DNA from: Streptococcus sp.
Lineage (GTDB): Bacteria > Bacillota > Bacilli > Lactobacillales > Streptococcaceae
Direction of reading: 5' to 3'
Length of the DNA: 21,712 nt
Assembly (NCBI RefSeq): GCF_030825805.1
Contig: NZ_JAPJPF010000032.1
Span: 1 to 21,712, forward strand
Below, in pieces: positions 1 through 7,979 of the stretch. The stretch's first letter is position 1; every line of letters starts with the position of its first letter. A model generated the notes under the pieces. It was given only the letters and a program-made list of their open reading frames with translations. It had not been told where the DNA came from and searched no databases. The translations under genes and the position numbers were made by a program.

Positions 1-233
1 CGATCGATTGGGCCGTGTTTATAGAACAGAAAGGCTGCTGCACGCTTCACTTCATCTAAGTCTTCCATATTTTCTACACGGAAATACTCTGTCAAACTAT
101 TGCGCAAAGGCTCATCTAACTGTTCGTACGGCTCTTGACCAATCCCCAAGACAGTGATTCCTTTGTTTGCTAGTTCAATGGTGAATTGTTGGAAATTTTG
201 TGGATAATAAGGTGAAATAACAAGATAATTCAT
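1..233 (-). CDS. ATP-grasp-type ligase, N-terminal part (runs off the left edge)
   Basis: An open frame of 77 codons starts at the ATG at 233-231 and continues past base 1. It has a strong ribosome site (GGGAGGAG) 7 bases upstream. The protein begins MNYLVISPYYPQNFQQF, then a hydrophobic strand ITVLGIG and the segment EYFRVENMEDLDEV. This looks like the N-terminal pre-ATP-grasp (Rossmann-like) domain of short carbamoyl-phosphate-synthase-like ATP-grasp proteins, which join a carboxylate to an amine or similar nucleophile using ATP. The catalytic domain lies outside the window, so the family call is inference. It starts 22 bases after the stop of the esterase upstream and no terminator lies between them, so it is probably the third gene of that operon. 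The substrate is unknown. Confidence 0.6.
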   Translation of the reverse strand, partial: MNYLVISPYYPQNFQQFTIELANKGITVLGIGQEPYEQLDEPLRNSLTEYFRVENMEDLDEVKRAAAFLFYKHGPID

Positions 234-255
234 AGAGGTCTCCTCCCTTTTTGAC

Positions 256-996
256 TTATAGATACATTTGTCCTAAGAAATATGGCATTTGCTTGCGCCA
301 CCAGTCCCAATCATGGGCTACATCGTGTCCCCATTCAGCAAACCAAGCAGGGATATTTTTGTGGTCAAAGGCTTCTTTCAGTTTGTAGAAAGATGGTAGA
401 CCATCTTGTTCCCAAGCTCCAAGACCGGTACAAACGACAATTTCCGCCTGACGGTAACGGTCGATAAACCAGCCATCATTTTGATGCCAAATGTAATCAG
501 ATGGAGAGTTTTGGTAAATCGCTTCATCCCCACCAAATTCACCAACAAAGAAACGAGCATCATAGATACCACTCAAGGCTACAACTTTGTTAAAAACATC
601 CGGATGTTGCAAGAAGAAATTAAGGGCGTGGTAGGCACCCATAGAACAACCAGTCGTCATCATCGGATCAAACCAGCCAGTTTTGTGCTTAATGAAAGGA
701 ATGGCTTCTTCAATCACGTAGCGTTCATAGGCCCGATGCATTTCTGCACGGTCGTGAGGGTTTTTCCAATTACAAAGCCAGCTTTCACTATCGACACTTG
801 AAAGGGTGAAAAATTGAACCCGTCCTTCTTCGATAAACTGAGCACAGGCATCAATCATACCAAAGTCATAGTACTCATTATGGCTTCCACCTGATGAAGC
901 GAAGACCACTACAGGAATCCCTGCATGTCCATAACGGTTTAGATACATTTCTCGGTTCAGTTGGCCACTCCAGTGGCTAAGATGTTCAATATTCAT
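256..996 (-). CDS. Esterase-family alpha/beta hydrolase (PF00756-like), 246 aa
   Basis: This is a cytoplasmic alpha/beta-hydrolase of the putative-esterase (esterase D/antigen 85-like) family. The nucleophile elbow is GCSMG at residues 116-120, making Ser118 the likely catalytic serine. The C-terminal HDWDWWR beginning at His228 matches the family's H-x-W-x-x-W-R catalytic-histidine motif. No signal peptide is visible. The start has an AGAGGG ribosome site 7 bases upstream. It follows the 275 aa esterase by 39 bases; that gap contains a TATAAT-like sequence but no terminator. It precedes the ATP-grasp gene by 22 bases. The natural substrate cannot be read from the sequence; carboxyl-ester hydrolysis or acyl transfer is the family's chemistry. 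The two esterases share a fold but are clearly different in sequence, so this is not a recent tandem copy. Confidence 0.85.
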   Translation of the reverse strand: MNIEHLSHWSGQLNREMYLNRYGHAGIPVVVFASSGGSHNEYYDFGMIDACAQFIEEGRVQFFTLSSVDSESWLCNWKNPHDRAEMHRAYERYVIEEAIPFIKHKTGWFDPMMTTGCSMGAYHALNFFLQHPDVFNKVVALSGIYDARFFVGEFGGDEAIYQNSPSDYIWHQNDGWFIDRYRQAEIVVCTGLGAWEQDGLPSFYKLKEAFDHKNIPAWFAEWGHDVAHDWDWWRKQMPYFLGQMYL

Positions 997-1035
997 AGGT
1001 TCCCTCTTTCTTTATTATAAAATTTTCAAAAGCTT

Positions 1036-1863
1036 CTAGTCCCACTTCTCTGCTAAGAAACGAAGACATTCCGGTAAATGCTCTGCCCAAGCTTCTTCGT
1101 GGTGGATAGCCCCAGATTGAATCCGAATGGCGATATTTTCTAAAGCTACTCCTTGTTGAATGACATCATGATAGTAACGAAGAGATGAGTCAATATAGGC
1201 TTGCTTGATATTCCCTGCCATCAGGGTTTTATCTGTATCATCAGCCTCTTCCGTCCCCACATAGATGTAAATGCGTTGATCTGCATATAATTTTTTACGC
1301 TCGATATAATGATTGAAGGCATCTTGGTGCAGCCAGTTAGCAGAGGAGAAGACTCCCAGACAACCGATTTGATCTTGGTACTCTAAGCCCAAAAATTGGG
1401 TAATATTTCCACCAAGCGAAGAGCCAATCATGGCTGTATGTTCTCGATCAGCAAGCGTTCGATATTCTTGATCAATGAAAGGTTTGACCACTTCCATAAC
1501 GAACTCTCCGTACTCGATACCCTTGCCACCAAATTGCATCCCAGGAATATTGGACTCCTTATACTTCCAAGCAGAGTATTCGTTCATCCGCTGTAAGCCA
1601 TCATTATCAATGGCAACGACAATCATCCGACTAATGTCAGGATTTCGCTTAATGGCTGGAATGACTTTCCAAGAGTGACCTACATAGGCTTCCTTGCTAT
1701 AGAAGACATTTTGCCCATCATGGAAATAAACTACGGGGTAGCGCCGATCAGTATCTGTTTCATAATTTTTAGGTAATAAGACTCGCACACGACGGAGTTT
1801 TCCGGTATAAGGCACTTTCAACTCGTGTGTCTTCATATCTAAATAAAAATAGGATTTGTTCAT
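1036..1863 (-). CDS. Alpha/beta-hydrolase-fold esterase, 275 aa
   Basis: This is a second putative-esterase family protein (PF00756-like). The first part has the family's PVVYFHDGQNVF segment near residues 43-54. The nucleophile elbow is GSSLG at 147-151 (Ser149), and the C-terminal HHEEAW at 254-259 holds the catalytic histidine (His254 by spacing to the Trp). There is no signal peptide, so it acts in the cytoplasm. The closest functional analogues by motif are enterochelin/ferric-siderophore esterases and acyl hydrolases, but siderophore work is only one possibility and no iron-uptake genes are visible here. It is the first gene of a likely three-gene operon (this gene, the 246 aa esterase, the ATP-grasp gene). 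Its promoter has an extended -10 and the trmFO terminator lies just upstream. The ribosome site (AGAGAG) is weak. Confidence 0.85.
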   Translation of the reverse strand: MNKSYFYLDMKTHELKVPYTGKLRRVRVLLPKNYETDTDRRYPVVYFHDGQNVFYSKEAYVGHSWKVIPAIKRNPDISRMIVVAIDNDGLQRMNEYSAWKYKESNIPGMQFGGKGIEYGEFVMEVVKPFIDQEYRTLADREHTAMIGSSLGGNITQFLGLEYQDQIGCLGVFSSANWLHQDAFNHYIERKKLYADQRIYIYVGTEEADDTDKTLMAGNIKQAYIDSSLRYYHDVIQQGVALENIAIRIQSGAIHHEEAWAEHLPECLRFLAEKWD

Positions 1864-1898
1864 TGTCAGAAAACTCTCTATATTCTAAATTTTTATTC

Positions 1899-1904
1899 AT
1901 TATA
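1899..1904 (-). promoter_or_regulatory. Extended -10 promoter of the esterase operon
   Basis: The minus strand reads TGGTATAAT, a perfect TATAAT with a TGN extension, 36 bases upstream of the 275 aa esterase. The -35 at 17 bases (CAGACT) is poor, as is common with extended -10 promoters. Confidence 0.6.
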
Positions 1905-1917
1905 CCATTTTTATAAG

Positions 1918-1945
1918 AAAAAGTCTGAATTTCTCCAAACTTTTT
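1918..1945 (-). terminator. Hairpin terminator after trmFO
   Basis: On the minus strand AAAAAGT (1945-1939) pairs with ACTTTTT (1924-1918), with TG/CA pairs further in. It begins about 13 bases past the trmFO stop and separates trmFO from the esterase operon. Confidence 0.6.
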
Positions 1946-1957
1946 CATTAATTGACT

Positions 1958-3292
1958 TTATTTTCCAATAAATGTTGCCAGATCTTGTAAAGAACGTTCG
2001 GCAATTTTCTCATAACGTTCCTTTTTATCCCGAATGCGTAGGCCTTCTAGCTCTTTGATAATTCCAAAGTTGACATTCATCGGTTGGAAGTGCTTGCTAT
2101 CAGCATGAGTGATATAGTGGGCCAAGCTTCCGATAGCTGTTGTTTCAGGGAACACAGCTGCTTCTTCACCTTTAAAGAGACGAGCTGCATTAATCCCAGC
2201 AACCAAGCCTGAAGCTGCCGACTCAACATAGCCTTCTACCCCTGTCATTTGCCCCGCAAAAAAGAGGTTGGCTTGTTTCTTCGAACGGTAGGTTTGTTCA
2301 AGCAGGTTCGGAGAATCCATGTAAGAGTTGCGGTGCATGACTCCATATCTCACAAACTCCGCATTTTCTAAACCTGGAATCATTTGGAAGACCCGTTTTT
2401 GCTCGCCCCACTTGAGATGCGTTTGGAAACCGACGATATTGTAGAGACTTCCTGCCGCATTGTCTTGGCGAAGCTGGACTACTGCGTAAGGCGTCTTAAA
2501 CTCCCCATCACGAGGCCCTTTGTAGTCATCCGGATACTCGAGTCCAACTGGTTTCATAGGACCATAAAGCATGGTTTTGATGCCTCGTTTAGCCATGACT
2601 TCAATTGGCATACAACCTTCGAAATACTTTTCTTTTTCAAAAGAGTTAAGTGGGGCTTCTTCTGCATTGATCAAAGCCTCATGGAAATCCATAAATTCCT
2701 GTTTGGTCATGGGACAGTTGAGATAGGCTGCCTCGCCTTTATCATAGCGAGACTTAAGATAAACCTTACTCATATCGACGGTATTGACATCGATGATGGG
2801 AGCTGCTGCATCGTAAAAATAGAAACCATCGCCACCATTGAGCGCGTGGATCTTTTCCGCCAAGGCATCACTGGTTAGAGGACCCGTTGCGACCACTGTG
2901 ATCGCGTCTGTCGGCAATTCTGTAATTTCATCGCGAATCACTTCGATGAGCGGGTGTTGAGATACCTTCTCCGTTACCCGACTAGCAAAGCCTTCCCGGT
3001 CAACTGCCAATGCTCCACCAGCCGGTACACGAGTCGCTTCTGCTGCTTCAAGGATAACAGAACCTAAACGTCGCATTTCTTCTTTGAGGAGCCCGACAGC
3101 ATTGGTTAGAGAATCCCCTCGGAGAGAGTTGGAACAGACTAACTCAGCAAAGTTGTCTGTTTTGTGTTGTGGAGTAGATTTGACTCCCCGCATTTCGTAT
3201 AGCTTGACCGGAATACCCTGTTGGGCAATCTGATAAGCTGCTTCGGAGCCAGCAAGGCCTGCACCGATAACATTGATATAAGATTGAGACAT
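1958..3292 (-). CDS. trmFO: Methylenetetrahydrofolate--tRNA-(uracil-5-)-methyltransferase TrmFO
   Basis: TrmFO (formerly Gid) uses FAD and 5,10-methylene-tetrahydrofolate to make 5-methyluridine at position 54 in the T-loop of tRNAs. At 444 aa it is full length. The N-terminal FAD dinucleotide fold is seen as [10 protein letters not shown] at residues 10-19. The two functionally important cysteines known from Bacillus TrmFO are present: Cys53 in [10 protein letters not shown] and Cys227 in [10 protein letters not shown]. The C-terminal flavin-binding segment includes [18 protein letters not shown]. The gene sits downstream of topA as in Bacillus subtilis (dprA-topA-trmFO), but here the satD pair lies between. 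It has its own promoter and a leader of about 75 bases with a hairpin over the ribosome site. Confidence 0.97.
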   Translation of the reverse strand: MSQSYINVIGAGLAGSEAAYQIAQQGIPVKLYEMRGVKSTPQHKTDNFAELVCSNSLRGDSLTNAVGLLKEEMRRLGSVILEAAEATRVPAGGALAVDREGFASRVTEKVSQHPLIEVIRDEITELPTDAITVVATGPLTSDALAEKIHALNGGDGFYFYDAAAPIIDVNTVDMSKVYLKSRYDKGEAAYLNCPMTKQEFMDFHEALINAEEAPLNSFEKEKYFEGCMPIEVMAKRGIKTMLYGPMKPVGLEYPDDYKGPRDGEFKTPYAVVQLRQDNAAGSLYNIVGFQTHLKWGEQKRVFQMIPGLENAEFVRYGVMHRNSYMDSPNLLEQTYRSKKQANLFFAGQMTGVEGYVESAASGLVAGINAARLFKGEEAAVFPETTAIGSLAHYITHADSKHFQPMNVNFGIIKELEGLRIRDKKERYEKIAERSLQDLATFIGK

Positions 3293-3299
3293 GACACTA

Positions 3300-3315
3300 A
3301 TACCTCTTTAGGTAT
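3300..3315 (-). promoter_or_regulatory. Hairpin over the trmFO ribosome-binding site
   Basis: The trmFO leader contains ATACCT-AAAG-AGGTAT, a perfect 6-bp stem with a 4-base loop. The only good Shine-Dalgarno (AAGAGG, 10 bases before the ATG) lies partly in the loop and partly in the stem, so folding would limit ribosome access. This may be a translational control point; no riboswitch class is recognised. Confidence 0.4.
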
Positions 3316-3374
3316 CCAAACACCCCACTGGACTGTTAGACACCCACAAATCTTTCTAATTTTCTACTTGGTCC

Positions 3375-3380
3375 ATTATA
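3375..3380 (-). promoter_or_regulatory. trmFO promoter with an extended -10
   Basis: The minus strand has TGGTATAAT 83 bases upstream of the trmFO ATG, with a weak -35 at 17 bases. The -10 lies inside a 6+6 inverted repeat (ACTTGG at 3366-3371, CCAAGT at 3389-3394). Confidence 0.55.
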
Positions 3381-3394
3381 CCAAAAAGCCAAGT

Positions 3395-3425
3395 AAAAAG
3401 ACAGGGAGGGTTTCCTTCCTGTCTT
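3395..3425 (-). terminator. Terminator after the satD-DUF3307 operon
   Basis: On the minus strand AAGACAGG pairs with CCTGTCTT around a purine-rich loop and is followed by a T run. It lies about 25 bases past the DUF3307 stop and just upstream of the trmFO promoter. Confidence 0.75.
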
Positions 3426-3450
3426 AGACCTAAGTCTGTTATTTATTTTC

Positions 3451-4155
3451 TTATAGACACAACCAAGCAGCAAAGAGGGCTGATAGGATACTGAATAAGG
3501 ACCCGATTAAATAATACTCTGCGAAGGCTGGATTCTCCGAAATTTTATTGTAGCGGGCGATAGATTTAGCCGTAAAGACCAGGCCGATAGAAGCAAATTG
3601 CCCATAGACGAGACAGGCACCGATAATCAACCGCTCTAAGAAGCCAATCATGGAACCAGCCCCAGTGATGGTATCCATTTTCTTTCTCAAAGTAGGTTGG
3701 TACTTGGCAAAAAGAATCTTAAAGACAATATTGGTCGGTTTTCCCACTAGGAGGACATAAAAGATTAACTTTAAACTGTCACTAGGTAAATAAGTCGTGC
3801 CATTTTTAGCTCCCCAAAGGACTAGGAAACTAATGATACCGACATGCAAGACTTGATCCAAGGCAAAAGTCCAGGTGGTTGGTAGTTTCAATTGTTGCTG
3901 CACGATCGGTTTCAAGAAATCTATTCCCGCATGAGTCAGCAAAATGACCAAGCAAATCCACCACAAATCCAGATGACAGAGGGAAACGACGAATAGAGGC
4001 AGAGCTACATACAGAATGTGAAGGCCGAGCACCTTCTTATCCTGATCCTTGTGGTCCGCCATCTTTTGACTTTGAAAATAATAATCCGACAACAAATGAC
4101 AACTTAACAAGAGAAGCAAGTATGGATTTGTTACGATACTAGATAATCCTGTCAT
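3451..4155 (-). CDS. DUF3307 multi-pass membrane protein
   Basis: This 234 aa hydrophobic protein matches the DUF3307 family. Its N-terminal segment LLLLLSCHLLSDYYFQSQKM (about residues 13-32) is the characteristic start of that family, followed by about five or six further membrane segments (around 46-80, 100-120, 125-140 and 165-230). It has no known enzymatic function. It overlaps the end of satD by 17 bases and has its own ribosome site (AAAGGAG) inside satD, so the two are translated together. The pairing suggests SatD and this membrane protein work together or that one controls the other. In S. mutans a sat locus is linked to acid tolerance; whether this membrane protein has such a role is inference. 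Confidence 0.8.
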   Translation of the reverse strand: MTGLSSIVTNPYLLLLLSCHLLSDYYFQSQKMADHKDQDKKVLGLHILYVALPLFVVSLCHLDLWWICLVILLTHAGIDFLKPIVQQQLKLPTTWTFALDQVLHVGIISFLVLWGAKNGTTYLPSDSLKLIFYVLLVGKPTNIVFKILFAKYQPTLRKKMDTITGAGSMIGFLERLIIGACLVYGQFASIGLVFTAKSIARYNKISENPAFAEYYLIGSLFSILSALFAAWLCL

Positions 4156-4816
4156 AAGCCTCTCCTTTCGCTAAACTTTGAATACTCGCTAGCGCTGCTG
4201 CTCGCCCCCGCAAGTAAACACGGATACTACTACTTTTCAGCCGTTTAGAGAGAGCACTTGGGTTTATCTCCAGCGATTGGGCCAAATCCTGCTGGCTAAA
4301 ATTCTCACTATATACACATCTCTTAAGAAGATCTAGCAGGATTTCTTCCTGACTGCCACGCCAATCCGAACGAATGGCTTCCCCGGAAGCGATGAGGGCA
4401 TTCACAAAGAAGTCTTGCTTTTCCTTCCCACTTAAAAAATAAATCTGGGTATTGCCGTAGTCATTTTTCTGATGAACCAGATTGATGGCGGCGCGTGCAT
4501 TCCAATAGGCTGGCCCATCCGCACCGATACTTTGTAAGGGATCAATATCCGTTAAAATCTCCCCGAGACCAATCCCGAAACGAAGTTGAGTCGGGGTTAG
4601 TTCAGAACGCAGGGTATCGATGATTTGAAAAACCGGAGCATCCGCCTTTAAAAGCGCCTGAAACTCATCACCAAGGGTCAAGGTAAAATTGGATGCTAAG
4701 AATTCTCCAAATAGTTCATTCATCGTTTGAAGCGTTTTTTCTAACTGTTTTTGCAGGTCAAAACGCTCTTGAACCATTTTAGAATCAATGACATCTGCAA
4801 TCAAAGCAAGATACAT
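4139..4816 (-). CDS. satD: SatD-family regulator: cyclase-like N-terminal domain plus C-terminal helix-turn-helix
   Basis: This 225 aa protein fits the SatD family. The first ~120 residues carry LIADVIDSK near the start, TLGDEFQALL at 47-56, RFGIGLGEI at 79-87 and the family motif GADGPAYWNAR at 98-108. That pattern resembles the nucleotidyl-cyclase/GGDEF fold, suggesting it binds a nucleotide. The C-terminal part (about 172-205, SQQDLAQSLEINPSALSKRL) is a clear helix-turn-helix, so it should bind DNA. The ribosome site AAGGAGG is strong. The promoter just upstream is covered by three copies of an AT-rich motif, which suggests autoregulation. It starts a two-gene operon with the DUF3307 membrane protein. 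The symbol follows the family name; the link to S. mutans acid tolerance is established only there. Confidence 0.75.
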   Translation of the reverse strand: MYLALIADVIDSKMVQERFDLQKQLEKTLQTMNELFGEFLASNFTLTLGDEFQALLKADAPVFQIIDTLRSELTPTQLRFGIGLGEILTDIDPLQSIGADGPAYWNARAAINLVHQKNDYGNTQIYFLSGKEKQDFFVNALIASGEAIRSDWRGSQEEILLDLLKRCVYSENFSQQDLAQSLEINPSALSKRLKSSSIRVYLRGRAAALASIQSLAKGEAYDRII

Positions 4817-4831
4817 AAGCCCACCTCCTTA

Positions 4832-4906
4832 TGTCTATTATAACGAAAAAAAACAAAAATGTCTATTATAACAGACATTTTTAAAAATTGCCGTTATAAT
4901 AGACAT
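4832..4906 (-). promoter_or_regulatory. satD promoter with three operator-like motifs
   Basis: On the minus strand a near-consensus promoter reads TAGACA (4865-4860), 17 bases, TATAAT (4842-4837), just upstream of the satD ribosome site. A 13-base motif occurs three times: TGTCTATTATAAC at 4832-4844 and 4860-4872, and in the opposite direction (GTTATAATAGACA) at 4893-4905. The middle copy is also half of an 18-base near-palindrome (4860-4877). One copy covers the -10, the middle one covers the -35 and the third lies upstream: an operator layout fit for repression, probably by SatD. Confidence 0.7.
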
Positions 4907-4923
4907 CGAATGATTCTAAAAGA

Positions 4924-7011
4924 TTATTTCACTTTTTCTTCTTCGTAGTCGCCGTTACTACATACGACCTGCTTACCACCACCACGAACTTTTTTCTCAA
5001 CTAGGTAGTGACCACATTTCGGACAGTCACGGCCGATTGGCTTGTCCCAAGAGGTGAATTCGCAGTCTGGGTAGCGATTGCAGGCATAGAAGAGACGGTT
5101 CCGTTTGGTTTTACGCTCGATAATTTGGCCTTGGTGACAATCTGGACACTCCACTCCAATTTCCTTAACGATAGCTTGGGTATGGCGACAATCAGGGAAA
5201 TTACTACAAGCGAAGAACTTACCGAATCGACCCAACTTGATGACCATCGGACTTCCACAAACCTCACAGTCAAATCCAGCAGCCTCATCCTTGATTTGGA
5301 TTTTCTCCATCTCTTCTTCAGCCTTGGCTACTTCTTTTTTAAAGGGTTGGTAGAAGGAATCAATAACCTTTTGCCACTGTTCTTTCCCGAGTTCGACATC
5401 ATCCAACTTTCCTTCCATCTCAGCGGTAAAGGTTACATTGACGATATCTGGGAAGAATTCAACGATCAGTTTATTGACGATTTCTCCTAATTCGGTTGGC
5501 TCGAAGCGTTTGGCTACAAGCTTCACGTAATAGCGTTTTTGAATGGTCTCAATGGTCGGTGCATAGGTTGAAGGACGACCAACTCCATTTTCTTCTAAAG
5601 TCTTAATCAAAGTCGCTTCAGAGTAACGAGCTGGTGGTTGGGTAAAGTGCTGTTCAGGTTTGCTGTTGACCTGAGTGACGGTGTCACCTTCTTCCATGTC
5701 CGGTAGCATCTTATTCTTGTCCGAATCATTGTAGATCGCCAAATAGCCGTCAAACTTCACCTGACTTCCATTTGCTGTATATTGAACTCCATTTTGCCCT
5801 AAACGGACATTCATGGTATCAAAAATAGCTGCTGTCATCTGACTAGCCACAAAACGATTCCAGATCAAGGTGTAGAGCTTGAGCTGGTCCTTGTCCAAAT
5901 ACTTGGCAATTTTCTCAGGCGTATTGTAGACGCTAGAAGGACGAATGGCTTCGTGGGCATCTTGAGCACCAGAAGCATTCTTAACCCGGCTACCATGCTT
6001 AGAATACTTATCTCCAAATCGATCAACGATAAAGCTAGCTGCTTCATTTTGAGCGACTGGACTAATCCGAGTCGAATCCGTACGCATGTAGGTAATCAAA
6101 CCTTGAACACCTGATCCAATATTGATTCCTTCGTATAATTGCTGTGCTACCATCATGGTCTTACGAGTACGGAAATTGATCTTATTGGCAGCATCCATCT
6201 GCATGGAAGAAGTTGTGTAAGGAAGCGGCGCATTGCGTTTGCGCTCTTTCTTCTCAACCTTTTCAACGATATACTCTTTCCCATCTAGATGCGAAAGTAC
6301 AGCTTTCACATCCTCCTGGTTTTGAAGTTTCATCTTCTTGCCATTCATTCCATAGAAATTGGCTTGGAATTGCTTGGTCCCCTTTTTAAAGGTTCCATCA
6401 ATTGTCCAATATTCTTCTGGTTGGAAGGCATTGATTTCTTCTTCCCGGTCAATAATTAACTTAAGCGCAACGGATTGCACCCGACCAGCCGAAAGTCCCT
6501 TCTTCACCTTTTTCCATAGAATTGGTGAGATGGAGTACCCAACAATCCGGTCCAAGACACGGCGCGCTTGTTGAGCATCTACCAGATCCATATCAATCTT
6601 ACGGGGTTCTTGAAAGGCATTTTTTACCGCATCCTTGGTAATTTCGTTGAAAACAACGCGGTTCTTATCTTCCTTATCCAACTGAAGAATATGCGCCAAA
6701 TGCCAAGAAATAGCTTCTCCTTCACGGTCCGGGTCACTTGCGAGAAAGACTTGTTTGGCTTTTTTAGCCTCTTTTTTCAAATCATTAATCAAAGGACCTT
6801 TTCCGCGAATATTGATGTACTCTGGTTCGTAATTGTTCTCAAAATCAATAGACATGGTAGATTTTTTCAAGTCACGAATATGACCCACGCTGGCCATGAC
6901 CTTATAATTTCTACCAAGATACTTTTCAATCGTCTTCGCTTTCGCAGGAGACTCCACGATGACTAAATTCTTTTTAGTTGTTGTGGTTTTCTTTTTTGTT
7001 TTAGTAGCCAC
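4924..7011 (-). CDS. topA: DNA topoisomerase I (type IA)
   Basis: TopA relaxes negatively supercoiled DNA by cutting one strand and passing the other through. This 695 aa protein has the TOPRIM domain ([18 protein letters not shown] near 16-33, and acidic DPDREGE at 93-99), the active-site tyrosine Tyr308 in ITYMRTDS, and three C-terminal zinc ribbons: Cys582/585/602/608, Cys622/625/644/650, and a third with only three cysteines (663/666/684). The start is a GTG at 7011 with AGAGG 7 bases upstream; the next methionine would remove the TOPRIM start, so the GTG is needed. It has its own strong promoter, so it is not dependent on dprA. In streptococci topA is supercoiling sensitive and is the target of fluoroquinolone/novobiocin responses (known for the genus). 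Confidence 0.98.
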   Translation of the reverse strand: MATKTKKKTTTTKKNLVIVESPAKAKTIEKYLGRNYKVMASVGHIRDLKKSTMSIDFENNYEPEYINIRGKGPLINDLKKEAKKAKQVFLASDPDREGEAISWHLAHILQLDKEDKNRVVFNEITKDAVKNAFQEPRKIDMDLVDAQQARRVLDRIVGYSISPILWKKVKKGLSAGRVQSVALKLIIDREEEINAFQPEEYWTIDGTFKKGTKQFQANFYGMNGKKMKLQNQEDVKAVLSHLDGKEYIVEKVEKKERKRNAPLPYTTSSMQMDAANKINFRTRKTMMVAQQLYEGINIGSGVQGLITYMRTDSTRISPVAQNEAASFIVDRFGDKYSKHGSRVKNASGAQDAHEAIRPSSVYNTPEKIAKYLDKDQLKLYTLIWNRFVASQMTAAIFDTMNVRLGQNGVQYTANGSQVKFDGYLAIYNDSDKNKMLPDMEEGDTVTQVNSKPEQHFTQPPARYSEATLIKTLEENGVGRPSTYAPTIETIQKRYYVKLVAKRFEPTELGEIVNKLIVEFFPDIVNVTFTAEMEGKLDDVELGKEQWQKVIDSFYQPFKKEVAKAEEEMEKIQIKDEAAGFDCEVCGSPMVIKLGRFGKFFACSNFPDCRHTQAIVKEIGVECPDCHQGQIIERKTKRNRLFYACNRYPDCEFTSWDKPIGRDCPKCGHYLVEKKVRGGGKQVVCSNGDYEEEKVK

Positions 7012-7044
7012 TTTTTTACCTCTATTTTGTAATAAACCTCATAG

Positions 7045-7073
7045 AGTGTAAACTATTTTTTTCGGGATGTCAA
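7045..7073 (-). promoter_or_regulatory. topA promoter
   Basis: The minus strand reads TTGACA (7073-7068), a 17-base spacer, TACACT (7050-7045): a consensus -35 and a good -10, 34 bases before the GTG start. Confidence 0.8.
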
Positions 7074-7079
7074 CCGTGA

Positions 7080-7099
7080 AGTTCTCCTATAGGAAAACT
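7080..7099. repeat. 20-base near-palindrome upstream of the topA -35
   Basis: AGTTCTCCTATAGGAAAACT is symmetric apart from one mismatched pair. It lies between the dprA stop and the topA -35. It lacks a T run, so it is not a convincing terminator for dprA; an operator or weak terminator are both possible. Confidence 0.4.
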
Positions 7100-7103
7100 C
7101 ATT

Positions 7104-7946
7104 TTAAAATTCAAACTCATCTAGGACATCTTTTCCACTGGTGACCAGCTTTGCACCTTCTTGAATGAGGTGGTGACAGCCATCTGAACGTCCATCCAAG
7201 ATCGAACCAGGAATAGCAAAGACATCTCGCCCTTCTTCCATAGCACGCTCGCAGGTGATCAGACTTCCAGATCGCATCCGCGCTTCCGCCACAATCACTG
7301 CTCTAGAAAGCCCAGCAATAATCCGATTGCGTTCTGGAAAATGATGTTTTTGAGGGCCTTGTCCAGGACCGTATTCTGTTAACACTAAATGACTCCCACT
7401 CATGTACTTCTGCAATTGTTTATTGGATCTAGGATAGAAGACATCTAAGCCAGTACCAATCACTCCAATTGTCTTTCCTCCATTTCGAATAGCGGCATAA
7501 TGGGCTGCAGCATCAATTCCCTTGGCTAATCCGCTCACCACAATCAATTCATTATTTAACTCGTTAATGATTTTCTCGACGGATTGAATCCCGTTACGAC
7601 TACAGGATCGACTTCCTACGACCGCAATCTTTGGCTGTTTAAGAAGATCAATATTGCCTGAGTAAAACAACAAAACAGGTGGGTTATGCATCCAGAGAAG
7701 CTCTTCAGGATATTCCGGATCCATAATGGAAATCGAATCAAACTCCTTAAACTCTTCTCTCAAGACCTTGTCATCAATCCGGATATACCGTTCCATAAAT
7801 AGTGTTTGATTACGACAACCTGCAATTTTTGCCATTAATTCTAAAGAGGGCCACTCCCCATTCATTTCCCAGTAATTGACAATGTTAAAAACCTGTAGAT
7901 TTGACAGGCCAGCAACCTTTAATTTATAAAGTTCATATTTCTTCAT
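7104..7946 (-). CDS. dprA: DNA-processing protein DprA (competence)
   Basis: DprA binds incoming single-stranded DNA during natural transformation, loads RecA on it and, in pneumococcus, helps shut off competence by binding phosphorylated ComE. The 280 aa length matches streptococcal DprA. The N-terminal ~90 residues form the SAM-like helical region; the Rossmann-like core follows with VVGSRSCSRNG at 109-119, SGLAKGIDAAAH at 138-149, IGVIGTGLDVFYP at 160-172 and FPERNRIIAGL at 203-213. The start at 7946 has AGAGG upstream. A com-box 33 bases before the ATG and a terminator of the preceding gene just upstream show it is a separate late-competence unit read by the competence sigma factor SigX/ComX. 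Confidence 0.97.
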   Translation of the reverse strand: MKKYELYKLKVAGLSNLQVFNIVNYWEMNGEWPSLELMAKIAGCRNQTLFMERYIRIDDKVLREEFKEFDSISIMDPEYPEELLWMHNPPVLLFYSGNIDLLKQPKIAVVGSRSCSRNGIQSVEKIINELNNELIVVSGLAKGIDAAAHYAAIRNGGKTIGVIGTGLDVFYPRSNKQLQKYMSGSHLVLTEYGPGQGPQKHHFPERNRIIAGLSRAVIVAEARMRSGSLITCERAMEEGRDVFAIPGSILDGRSDGCHHLIQEGAKLVTSGKDVLDEFEF

Positions 7947-7979
7947 TCGTAAACCTCTTTTTCTACTATCTATTTATAA

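Noticed and set aside
406..801. Plus-strand 131-codon frame
   Set aside because: It lies fully antisense to the 246 aa esterase, whose motifs are clear; the translation has no family features.
2384..2878. Plus-strand 164-codon frame
   Set aside because: Shadow of trmFO; no ribosome site and no recognisable motifs.
5008..5490. Plus-strand 160-codon frame
   Set aside because: Shadow of the topA zinc-ribbon region; random-looking composition.
7944..7951. Second com-box-like TACGAATG at the dprA start codon
   Set aside because: It includes the ATG itself, so it cannot drive this gene; the exact com-box lies at 7980-7987.
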